Of a DNA stretch of 64,000 nucleotides, positions 32,491 through 39,722 are shown piece after piece. The notes beneath the pieces are model-generated. The model saw nothing but the letters and a program-made list of their open reading frames with translations, did not search any database and was not told where the DNA came from. The position numbers and the translations under genes were made by a program. Source of the DNA: VXPQ01 sp964608315 (GTDB lineage: Bacteria; Bacteroidota; Rhodothermia; Rhodothermales; VXPQ01); the NCBI GenBank assembly GCA_964608315.1, contig CAZSNF010000015.1, positions 19,554-83,553 on the forward strand, read 5' to 3'. Numbering within the stretch: the first letter of the stretch is position 1; each line of letters begins with the position of its first letter.

Positions 32491-32688
32491 TCAAACTTCG
32501 TTTTCCTGCTCGCGCAGGATGGTTTTCAGTCGCGCAACGAGGCGCCGCTTCCGACGAAGCAACGTGGGGTTCTCAATCTGCGCAATGGCGTGCTGAAAAT
32601 GCAGCCGGCGCAATTGATCCTCTTCCTCGTCGATGCGTTTCCGGGCCTCTTCCTGGCCGAGTTCGCGAATTTCGCTGGGCTTCAACAT
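32491..32688 (-). CDS. rpmC: 50S ribosomal protein L29
   Basis: 65-residue two-helix protein near the exit tunnel: MLKPSEIRELGQEEARKRID, LRRLHFQHAIAQIENPTLLR, VARLKTILREQENEV. Matches family length and the QLENPxxLR-type signature. Between rplP and rpsQ. Confidence 0.96.
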   Translation of the reverse strand: MLKPSEIRELGQEEARKRIDEEEDQLRRLHFQHAIAQIENPTLLRRKRRLVARLKTILREQENEV

Positions 32689-32713
32689 GGCGCATTCCTG
32701 ATATAATTAATGG

Positions 32714-33154
32714 CTATCGTCCGGCAGATTCTGCGGGCTGGTAGTCCGGGCGAACGACGAACTTCGTCTTGATCGGCAGCTTGTGCCGGGCAAGCCGAAG
32801 CGCCTCCCGAGCCAATTCTTCCGAAATGCCCCCGCCGATCTCAAAAAGGATACGACCCGGCTTTACGTTGGCGGCCCAGTATTCCGGAGATCCCTTGCCC
32901 TTTCCCATGCGGGTTTCCGCAGGTTTTTTCGTAATCGGCTTGTCCGGGAAAATGCGAATCCACACCTTGCCGACACGCTTCATGCGGCGCGTCATGGCGA
33001 CGCGGGCCGCCTCGATCTGCCGACTGGTGATCCGTCCCGGCTCCAGTGCCTTGATGCCGAAATCGCCAAAATTGACGCTGGCCCCTCGCTGCGCATTCCC
33101 CTTGATGCGTCCTTTCTGGTACTTTCGGTACTTTGTCCGCTTCGGCGTTAACAT
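32714..33154 (-). CDS. rplP: 50S ribosomal protein L16
   Basis: 146 residues: MLTPKRTKYRKYQKGRIKGN, FGDFGIKALEPGRITSRQIE, RVGKVWIRIFPDKPITKKPA, RMGKGKGSPEYWAANVKPGR. Near the peptidyl-transferase centre. About seven residues longer than the usual ~138 at the C-terminus (RPDYQPAESAGR). Between rpsC and rpmC. Confidence 0.97.
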   Translation of the reverse strand: MLTPKRTKYRKYQKGRIKGNAQRGASVNFGDFGIKALEPGRITSRQIEAARVAMTRRMKRVGKVWIRIFPDKPITKKPAETRMGKGKGSPEYWAANVKPGRILFEIGGGISEELAREALRLARHKLPIKTKFVVRPDYQPAESAGR

Positions 33155-33208
33155 GGCTATGCGTTATTTCGAATCTCTGAATGACAGAACGAGGGCGAAA
33201 ACAGCAGG

Positions 33209-33952
33209 TCAGGAGGACGAATCGCCGTCGCGTCCCCGGCGCCCGCGACGCTTGCGCGCCGGCGGCTGAAACTGCTGCTGCATCTGCTGCCGCTGCGCCT
33301 GGATATTCGGACTCAGGTCGGGCTGCCCGAGGATTTCGCCCCGATATATCCATACTTTCACGCCGATAGAGCCGTAAATGGTGTGGGACGTAGCCTGGGC
33401 GAAGTCGATGTCGGCGCGGATCGTGTGCAGCGGAACGCGCCCTTCGAGATACTGCTCGGTACGGCCCATCTCCGCGCCGCCCAAACGCCCCGAAACGCGA
33501 ATGCGAATCCCTTCCGCGCCCATGCGCATGGCCGAAGTAACCGCCTGCTTCATGGCCCGCCGAAACGAAATACGCCCCTCCAGCTGCTGAGCCACGTTCT
33601 GGGCAACCAGTTCGGCGTCCAGTTCGGGCCGCTTGATTTCGTTGATGTTTATCCGAATGTCCTCCTTGTTCGTCAGTTTCCTGATTTCCTCGCGGAGTTT
33701 CTCCACCTCGCTGCCGCTGCGACCGATGACCACGCCGGGACGGCTCGTATGCAGCGTCAGCACGACGCTCTTCAGCGTACGTTCGATGACGCAACGGCTT
33801 AGTCCCGCGCGACGCAGGCGCGTCGCAAGATACCGGCGAATTTCTTCGTCCTCAACAAGTTTTACCGGCAAATCCCGCGTGGCGTACCAGTTGGAATCCC
33901 AACCTCGAATGATGCCTAACCGAAATCCGACCGGATGTGTTTTCTGACCCAA
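33209..33952 (-). CDS. rpsC: 30S ribosomal protein S3
   Basis: mRNA-entry-site protein. 247 residues: MGQKTHPVGFRLGIIRGWDS, KH domain with TLHTSRPGVVIGRSGSEVEK, C-terminal domain with QLEGRISFRRAMKQAVTSAM and GYGSIGVKVWIYRGEILGQ-type segment, and a 35-residue Gln/Arg/Asp-rich tail. Between rplV and rplP. Confidence 0.97.
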   Translation of the reverse strand: MGQKTHPVGFRLGIIRGWDSNWYATRDLPVKLVEDEEIRRYLATRLRRAGLSRCVIERTLKSVVLTLHTSRPGVVIGRSGSEVEKLREEIRKLTNKEDIRININEIKRPELDAELVAQNVAQQLEGRISFRRAMKQAVTSAMRMGAEGIRIRVSGRLGGAEMGRTEQYLEGRVPLHTIRADIDFAQATSHTIYGSIGVKVWIYRGEILGQPDLSPNIQAQRQQMQQQFQPPARKRRGRRGRDGDSSS

Positions 33953-34000
33953 TGCCTTTCTCTTTTTAGCGTGTCCTTGTGCTGAGGTTATGCGATGCGC

Positions 34001-34378
34001 TTATGCGTCGTCTTCTGGCTCTTCCGTTTCGATCTCGCCCGTAGTCGCCACAACCACGGTCAGGTGGCACGAACGTTTGAGTATGGGGTGGGCGCGCCCG
34101 CGAGACACTGGACGAAAACGTTTCATGCGCACCCCTTCGTCCGCCCGTATCTCCTTGACCACCAGGTCGCTTTCTTCAAACCGGTCGTCCGGATTTCTGT
34201 CCATCAGATTGTACACGGCGGACTGAATCGTCAATTCGACCGGTCGGGTCGCCCTTTGCGGCTGATAATGCAAAATGCTGAGCGCATCCGCAACCGTCTT
34301 GCCGCGAACAAGGTTGATCACCGTACGCATCTTGCGAGGCGAACTGCGAATATGCTTTCTGATGGCGCGTGCTTCCAT
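34001..34378 (-). CDS. rplV: 50S ribosomal protein L22
   Basis: Exit-tunnel protein. 125 residues from ATG 34378: MEARAIRKHIRSSPRKMRTV, NLVRGKTVADALSILHYQPQ, IQSAVYNLMDRNPDDRFEES, RMKRFRPVSRGRAHPILKRS, ending EEPEDDA. A further in-frame ATG at 34405 would add nine residues with no family match. Between rpsS and rpsC. Confidence 0.95.
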   Translation of the reverse strand: MEARAIRKHIRSSPRKMRTVINLVRGKTVADALSILHYQPQRATRPVELTIQSAVYNLMDRNPDDRFEESDLVVKEIRADEGVRMKRFRPVSRGRAHPILKRSCHLTVVVATTGEIETEEPEDDA

Positions 34379-34436
34379 AAGTCGTCGTGCGTCCCGATAA
34401 ACCATGCGGCGGCAGGCGAGAGCGCGGCTTGCGTGG

Positions 34437-34718
34437 TTATCGTTTGCGCTTGTCTACGTTCTTCCCGGCGTGTCCGCGAAAAGATCGCGTGGGCGAAAAT
34501 TCGCCCAACTTGTGGCCAACCATGTTTTCCGTCACATAGACCGGAATAAATTGCTTCCCGTTGTGCACGGCAAAGGTATGCCCAACGAATTCCGGGGTAA
34601 TCATGGAATCCCTGCTCCAGGTCTTGATCACCTTTTTGGAATTACTCTTGTTCAGGGCGTCCACCTTGCGTTGCAACTTGAAGTGAACGTAAGGCCCTTT
34701 GCGTAGCGAACGTGCCAT
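34437..34718 (-). CDS. rpsS: 30S ribosomal protein S19
   Basis: 93 residues from ATG 34718: MARSLRKGPYVHFKLQRKVD, KVIKTWSRDSMITPEFVGHT, AVHNGKQFIPVYVTENMVGH, KLGEFSPTRSFRGH. Head protein contacting S13. The upstream frame extension lacks similarity. Between rplB and rplV; normal length. Confidence 0.97.
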   Translation of the reverse strand: MARSLRKGPYVHFKLQRKVDALNKSNSKKVIKTWSRDSMITPEFVGHTFAVHNGKQFIPVYVTENMVGHKLGEFSPTRSFRGHAGKNVDKRKR

Positions 34719-34767
34719 GTTTTCGTAATCTGCTCTCCGAAAGCGACCGGGCGCGAAACAGCGCCTG

Positions 34768-35589
34768 TCAGCCTCGCCGCCGGACGATGTACTTGTCGGA
34801 TTGTTTGTTTTTCTTGCGCGTCTTGTATCCCTTGGCGGGAACGCCATGCGGAGAACGCGGCAGGCCCCCGGACGCTTTGCCTTCCCCGCCGCCCATCGGG
34901 TGGTCGATAGGGTTCATCGCCACGCCGCGCGTCTTGGGGCGGACGCCAAGCCACCGGTTGCGGCCTGCTTTCCCGATATCGATGTTCATGTGATCCAGGT
35001 TGCTCGCCACGCCAATGGTGGCCATGCACGCCACAGGAACAAGGCGCGTCTCCCCCGAAGGCAGTTTGAGCGTGGCGTACTTCCCTTCGCGGGCCATGAG
35101 CTGTGCGCTGGCCCCCGCCGAACGAGCCAGCTGCGCTCCTTTTCCGGGGCGCATCTCGATCGCATGGACTTGCGTGCCGAGGGGAATGCTGGACAACGGA
35201 AGGCAATTGCCCGGTTCGGGCGGAGCGTCCGGCCCGTTCCGAAGCGTCATGCCCACTTTCACCCCGTCGGGGGCGATAATATAGCGCTTTTCGCCGTCGG
35301 CATAGGCCAGCAACGCGATGCGGGCCGAACGATTGGGGTCGTATTCGATCGTAGCCACCTGCGCCGGAATGCCCTGCTTGTTGCGCTTGAAATCAATGAT
35401 GCGATACCGGCGCTTGTGGCCTCCGCCCTGGTGACGCGTGGTAATCCGCCCCGTGTTATTGCGTCCGGCCTTGTGCTTCAACGGAGCCAGCAACTTTTTC
35501 TCGGGCTTCGACGACGTAATGTCGTCGAACGCATCGAGCGTATATTGCCGTCTGGCGTTGGAGGTCGGTTTTACTTTCCTGATGGCCAT
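34768..35589 (-). CDS. rplB: 50S ribosomal protein L2
   Basis: Needed for subunit association and peptidyl transfer. 273 residues from ATG 35589 (MAIRKVKPTSNARRQYTLDA). Core: HKAGRNNTGRITTRHQGGGH, KRRYRIIDFKRNKQGIPAQV, and the catalytic-centre region RGVAMNPIDHPMGGGEGKAS. The 5' flank of element copy B begins 48 bases upstream of the start, so the transcript entering rplB must read through the element. Confidence 0.98.
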   Translation of the reverse strand: MAIRKVKPTSNARRQYTLDAFDDITSSKPEKKLLAPLKHKAGRNNTGRITTRHQGGGHKRRYRIIDFKRNKQGIPAQVATIEYDPNRSARIALLAYADGEKRYIIAPDGVKVGMTLRNGPDAPPEPGNCLPLSSIPLGTQVHAIEMRPGKGAQLARSAGASAQLMAREGKYATLKLPSGETRLVPVACMATIGVASNLDHMNIDIGKAGRNRWLGVRPKTRGVAMNPIDHPMGGGEGKASGGLPRSPHGVPAKGYKTRKKNKQSDKYIVRRRG

Positions 35590-35641
35590 GGTTATCCGCG
35601 ATCCTGCAAGGGGCAGGCCCCTGCTTCGCAATGCGTATTAA

Positions 35642-35894
35642 GGATACTCTGATCAAGTCCGCAAAGATCAGAGGCTGCCAGGCGCGCTCTGGCAAGGAAT
35701 GACGAAGCAATGTGGCAGGTCCCGCATAATGAGAAATGACACAGCCAGAGCGCCTCTCGCAGCCTCCCGAAGGGCGCGTCACGTCCGCAACGACAGAAAC
35801 CCGCGGTGTTTTCTGCTGATTTCAACGATGTAATCATGATGTCCTTACGGGCAAATGTGACGCGCTGGGCGAAGCGGTTTTGATCAGAGTATCC
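35642..35894. mobile_element. MITE-like element, intact copy B, inside the S10 operon
   Basis: 253 bp between rplW and rplB, flanked on both sides by TTAA (35638-35641 and 35895-35898). Ends GGATACTCTGATC and GATCAGAGTATCC. The stem arms (around 35672-35693 and 35753-35773) carry paired differences from copy C. The rplW stop codon (TTA on this strand, 35895-35897) lies in the flanking target duplication. No coding potential. No strong terminator T-run is evident, as expected if downstream ribosomal genes are to be expressed. Confidence 0.88.
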
Positions 35895-36194
35895 TTAAAC
35901 CTGTTCGAAAAAGTCGATCGGCTCGGAATCCGGGTGCAACGTGATAATCGCCCGCTTGCGCCGCGCAGTGTGTCCCTCCACGACGCCCCGCCGGGTGCGC
36001 TGATTGCGTTGCTTGCCCCGAACGATACAGGTGCGAACCTTCTTGATCGAAACGGAAGGATAACGTTCCTGCACGGCTTTTTTGATCTCGACCTTGTTGG
36101 CGTCCAGCCGCACCTCGAAGGCATAATGGTTCTCTTCCATAAGCCTTGTCAGCTTCTCGGTAACCAGCGGCTGAATGAGTATGTCGTTACGCAT
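35895..36194 (-). CDS. rplW: 50S ribosomal protein L23
   Basis: Exit-tunnel rim protein and docking site for SRP and trigger factor. 99 residues: MRNDILIQPLVTEKLTRLME, YAFEVRLDANKVEIKKAVQE, VRTCIVRGKQRNQRTRRGVV, ending IDFFEQV. Its TAA stop coincides with the TTAA target site of element copy B. Between rplD and rplB. Confidence 0.97.
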   Translation of the reverse strand: MRNDILIQPLVTEKLTRLMEENHYAFEVRLDANKVEIKKAVQERYPSVSIKKVRTCIVRGKQRNQRTRRGVVEGHTARRKRAIITLHPDSEPIDFFEQV

Positions 36195-36214
36195 GGCGAT
36201 TTTGCCTGTATTCG

Positions 36215-36877
36215 TTACGATGCCGCGGCCCGGGCTGTTGCGTTTTCGCTGGATCCCAGCAAACGGGTGAGCAGCGTCAGGGCGCCTTTCTCAAAGACAA
36301 CCACATCGGCGTCGAGAATGTCGAGCGTGGAAACATGCTGCGCTTCCTTGACCCGGATGCGCGGAAGGTTGCTGCTTGAACGATATACTTCCGGGCTATG
36401 CGCTTCCGTAAGCACAAGCACCTTGTCGCCGGAAAAACCCATGGCCTCCACCAGATCCGCAAGTTTGCGGGAACTGGGCTCGTCGTACTGCAAATCGCCT
36501 ACGACGCACACGGCATTGCGCTGCGCCTTGTAGCTGAGCGCAGACCGGCGGGCGAGACGGCTTGCCTTCGCATTCATCTTGAAGCGGTACTGCCGGGGAC
36601 GCGGCCCGAAAAACGTGCCGCCGCTCCGACGAAGCGGAGACGTACGGGCGCCCGCGCGCGCATAGCCCGTGCCTTTCTGGCGATACAGTTTCCGGGTGCT
36701 TCCCCGGACCTCGCTGCGCTCCTTCGTTTTATGCGTTCCCTGCCGCGCGCGAGCCTGTATTCTCCGCACGTCCAGCCAGATCACATGGTCGTTGGGCTCG
36801 ATGGCGAACACCGAGGGGTCCAGCGACGCCTTGCGCTTCGCGGCGCTCCCGTCAGAACCGAAAACCCTAACTTTCAT
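36215..36877 (-). CDS. rplD: 50S ribosomal protein L4
   Basis: 220 residues. The tunnel loop region ARQGTHKTKERSEVRGSTRK and YRQKGTGYARAGARTSPLRR, then GGTFFGPRPRQYRFKMNAKA, and a C-terminal alpha-beta domain DADVVVFEKGALTLLTRLLG. In E. coli L4 represses the S10 operon; whether that holds here is unknown. Between rplC and rplW. Confidence 0.97.
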   Translation of the reverse strand: MKVRVFGSDGSAAKRKASLDPSVFAIEPNDHVIWLDVRRIQARARQGTHKTKERSEVRGSTRKLYRQKGTGYARAGARTSPLRRSGGTFFGPRPRQYRFKMNAKASRLARRSALSYKAQRNAVCVVGDLQYDEPSSRKLADLVEAMGFSGDKVLVLTEAHSPEVYRSSSNLPRIRVKEAQHVSTLDILDADVVVFEKGALTLLTRLLGSSENATARAAAS

Positions 36878-36940
36878 AAAGCATCCGAACGCGTTCGAAC
36901 CTGTGCGTTTCCGAGGGGCGCGCAGGCTGCAACAGAACCA

Positions 36941-37576
36941 TTATTTCTTTTTGTGGATGGTGACGACGCCTCCTTTCGGACCGGGCACCGCGCCCTTCAG
37001 CAAAAGCGCATGCCGTTCGCCCAGCACCCGAACCACTTGCAGATTCTGCACGGTCGTGCGCGCATTGCCCATGCGCCCCGCCATCTTCATGCCGGGAAAT
37101 ACGCGGGAAGGATCGGAGGACGCGCCGATAGAGCCGGGCGCGCGCTCCCGATTGTGCTGGCCGTGCGTACGCGAACCCACGCCCCGGAATCCGTGCCGCC
37201 GCACCACGCCCTGAAAGCCTTTCCCCTTGGAAATACCGACGACGTCCACGATATCCCCTTCCTCGAACACATCGCTCACGACGATCTCGTCCCCGGGCGA
37301 CAACTCCCGCCCCGCAAAATCGCGACGGAATTCGACCGACTTTTTCTTCGGCGAGGTTCCCGCCCGCTCGTAATGGCCCTTTCGGGCTCGCGTAGTCCGG
37401 GAGGGTTTGCACTCGAAGGCCGCAAGCTGCACGGCGTCGTAGCCGTCCGGTCCGTCGGCAGACTTCACCTGGGTTACGACATTCGGCGTCACTTCGACCA
37501 GCGTACAGGGAATGTTATTCCCCAACTCGTCGAACACATTGGTCATGCCCATTTTTTTGCCGATCAGCGCACCCAT
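36941..37576 (-). CDS. rplC: 50S ribosomal protein L3
   Basis: 211 residues: MGALIGKKMGMTNVFDELGN, GYDAVQLAAFECKPSRTTRA, SDVFEEGDIVDVVGISKGKG, and the central loop VVRRHGFRGVGSRTHGQHNR with RAPGSIGASSDPSRVFPGMK. Starts 4 bases before the stop of the lipoprotein gene upstream (37581), which therefore appears to be in the same transcript. Confidence 0.97.
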   Translation of the reverse strand: MGALIGKKMGMTNVFDELGNNIPCTLVEVTPNVVTQVKSADGPDGYDAVQLAAFECKPSRTTRARKGHYERAGTSPKKKSVEFRRDFAGRELSPGDEIVVSDVFEEGDIVDVVGISKGKGFQGVVRRHGFRGVGSRTHGQHNRERAPGSIGASSDPSRVFPGMKMAGRMGNARTTVQNLQVVRVLGERHALLLKGAVPGPKGGVVTIHKKK

Positions 37577-37580
37577 CGTA

Positions 37581-38063
37581 TTACTGCTTTTGAATAGTCA
37601 CCATGACCGTGCCCTCGTAGGGCGTGGTCGGCTCGAAAACCGGATTGACGAGCGCCGCAGACGTCGTAAGGCGCGCCCGCGAATCGTTTTCGAACGCATA
37701 CGTGAACGGAAGGCTGGCGCCGCTGACGATCGTCAGTGTAAGACTCCGCGGCCCGTCGTCCACTGCATACGTTCCGGGAAGCAGCAAATCTTCCCGTTCC
37801 GAAGCCTCCGTGTAATCCACCGTAAGCGAAAAAGCAGGGTCTTCGTCGCCCGCCTGAAATACGACAGTCATGCTGGTCACAAGCTCCGCAAAGGCCGCCG
37901 ATTGATCGCCATTGCTATCGGTGATGGCGATGGCCGTCCAGGTCCCGACGAACCGCTCCGCGTCGGTGGGGCCTTCGTCGTTCGAATCGCACCCGACCGC
38001 CAGCAACGCCGGCGCGACCAGCAAGCTTGTTATGGAGAAGTATCTGCGCATCAACGCACGCAT
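37581..38063 (-). CDS. Lipoprotein inserted in the S10 operon, function unknown
   Basis: 160 residues from ATG 38063. Lipoprotein signal peptide RYFSITSLLVAPALLAVGC (cysteine at about residue 25), then an acidic linker SNDEGPTDAERFVG and a small beta-barrel-like domain WTAIAITDSNGDQSAAFAEL through ATRTLVNPVFEPTTPY-type strands ending VMVTIQKQ; it loosely resembles lipocalin-like lipoproteins of Bacteroidota. It lies between rpsJ and rplC, 17 bases after rpsJ and 4 bases before rplC, a position where no gene is expected. Start at 38051 is also possible. Confidence 0.75.
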   Translation of the reverse strand: MRALMRRYFSITSLLVAPALLAVGCDSNDEGPTDAERFVGTWTAIAITDSNGDQSAAFAELVTSMTVVFQAGDEDPAFSLTVDYTEASEREDLLLPGTYAVDDGPRSLTLTIVSGASLPFTYAFENDSRARLTTSAALVNPVFEPTTPYEGTVMVTIQKQ

Positions 38064-38080
38064 GGCGGTTTCAGGCAAAA

Positions 38081-38392
38081 TTACACTTTGATTTCCACAT
38101 CGACGCCGCTCGGAAGCTCCAGCTTCATAAGCGCATCCACGGTTTTGCTGCTCGTGGACAGGATATCGATCAGGCGCTCGTGACTTCGCGTTTCGAATTG
38201 CTCCCGGCTTTTCTTGTCCACGTGCGGACTGCGCAGCACCGTATACACTGACCGTTTCACGGGAAGCGGAATCGGACCGCTTACCACCGCGCCGGTGGAC
38301 TTCACCGTACGGAGTATCTTGCTTGCGCTCTTGTCGATCAGCCGATGATCGTACGACCTGAGCTTGATGCGAATTTTCTGATTCAGCGCCAT
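38081..38392 (-). CDS. rpsJ: 30S ribosomal protein S10
   Basis: 103 residues: MALNQKIRIKLRSYDHRLID, VKSTGAVVSGPIPLPVKRSV, YTVLRSPHVDKKSREQFETR, LIDILSTSSKTVDALMKLEL. Also NusE, part of antitermination complexes. Follows tuf by 63 bases. Normal length. Confidence 0.98.
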   Translation of the reverse strand: MALNQKIRIKLRSYDHRLIDKSASKILRTVKSTGAVVSGPIPLPVKRSVYTVLRSPHVDKKSREQFETRSHERLIDILSTSSKTVDALMKLELPSGVDVEIKV

Positions 38393-38455
38393 GATCCTTG
38401 CCAGTCGTTCTCGCCGCGCCGAAGCGCGACAGGAATATCCCGATCTCGTTGCCTC

Positions 38456-39652
38456 CTAATCCAGTATCTTCGTCACCACGCCGGCGCCCACCGTACGGCC
38501 GCCCTCGCGAATCGCGAAGCGCAAGCCTTCCTCCATCGCCACCGGCTGAATCAGCTTCACTTCGAACTGCGTATTGTCGCCGGGCATCACCATTTCCACG
38601 CCGCCGGGCAATTCGATATCTCCCGTCACGTCGGTGGTGCGGAAGTAGAACTGCGGACGGTAGCCCTTGAAGAACGGCGTGTGACGCCCTCCTTCCTCCT
38701 TGGACAACACGTACACCTCGCATTCGAAATGACGGTGGGGCTTAATGGAGCCCGGCTTGCAGATCACCATGCCGCGCTCAATCTCCTCCTTGCCGACGCC
38801 GCGAAGCAACAAGCCCACGTTATCCCCCGCCTGACCGGAATCAAGCAGTTTTCTGAACATCTCCACGCCCGTCACCGTGGAGGTGATTTTCTCTTCCTGC
38901 ATGCCGAGAATCTCCACCGGGTTGCCCACATTGATGACCCCCCGCTCGATCCGCCCCGTGGCGACCGTGCCGCGGCCCGTAATTGAAAAAATGTCCTCTA
39001 CCGGCATCAGGAACGGCTTGTCCATCTCGCGGGCGGGCGTCGGAATGTAGGAATCCACGGCGGTCATCAACTCCATGACCTTGTCCTCCCATTCCGTTTC
39101 GCCATTCAGGGCGCCGAGGGCGGAACCGGCGATAACCGGCGTATCGTCGCCGGGAAATTCGTACGTATCGAGGAGTTCGCGCACTTCGATATCCACGAGT
39201 TCCAGTAGCTCCTCGTCGTCGACCAGGTCCACCTTGTTCAAAAACACCACGATGTAGGGAACGCCCACCTGACGGGCAAGCAGGATGTGCTCCCGGGTCT
39301 GCGGCATGGGACCGTCGGTGGCCGCCACAACGAGGATCGCGCCATCCATCTGGGCCGCGCCCGTCACCATGTTCTTGACGTAGTCGGCGTGCCCCGGGCA
39401 GTCCACATGGGCGTAATGGCGCGCATCCGTGGCGTATTCCACGTGCGCCGTAGCGATCGTAATGCCCCGTTCGCGCTCTTCGGGGGCATTGTCGATGGAG
39501 TCGAACGAACGGATGGCGTTCGCCGGATCTTCCACGCGACGATTCAGGACCAGCGTAATCGCTGCCGTCAACGTAGTCTTTCCGTGATCCACGTGTCCGA
39601 TCGTGCCTATGTTCACGTGAGGCTTGCTGCGCTCAAAAGTTTCCTTTGCCAT
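38456..39652 (-). CDS. tuf: Elongation factor Tu
   Basis: GTPase that delivers aminoacyl-tRNA. 398 residues starting MAKETFERSKPHVNIGTIGH. G1 GHVDHGKTTL, G3 DCPGHADYVKNM, G4 NKVD, G5 SAL. Domains 2 and 3 include GRGTVATGRIERGVINVGN and the C-terminus VGAGVVTKILD. Located between fusA and rpsJ in the fused str-S10 cluster; full length and intact. Confidence 0.98.
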   Translation of the reverse strand: MAKETFERSKPHVNIGTIGHVDHGKTTLTAAITLVLNRRVEDPANAIRSFDSIDNAPEERERGITIATAHVEYATDARHYAHVDCPGHADYVKNMVTGAAQMDGAILVVAATDGPMPQTREHILLARQVGVPYIVVFLNKVDLVDDEELLELVDIEVRELLDTYEFPGDDTPVIAGSALGALNGETEWEDKVMELMTAVDSYIPTPAREMDKPFLMPVEDIFSITGRGTVATGRIERGVINVGNPVEILGMQEEKITSTVTGVEMFRKLLDSGQAGDNVGLLLRGVGKEEIERGMVICKPGSIKPHRHFECEVYVLSKEEGGRHTPFFKGYRPQFYFRTTDVTGDIELPGGVEMVMPGDNTQFEVKLIQPVAMEEGLRFAIREGGRTVGAGVVTKILD

Positions 39653-39722
39653 GGCTGAATGCTCTGTTGGGCGATAAGGTGTTCGGAAAAATGGTTTTCA
39701 GTGAAGGTTGCCTGACCGGCGG

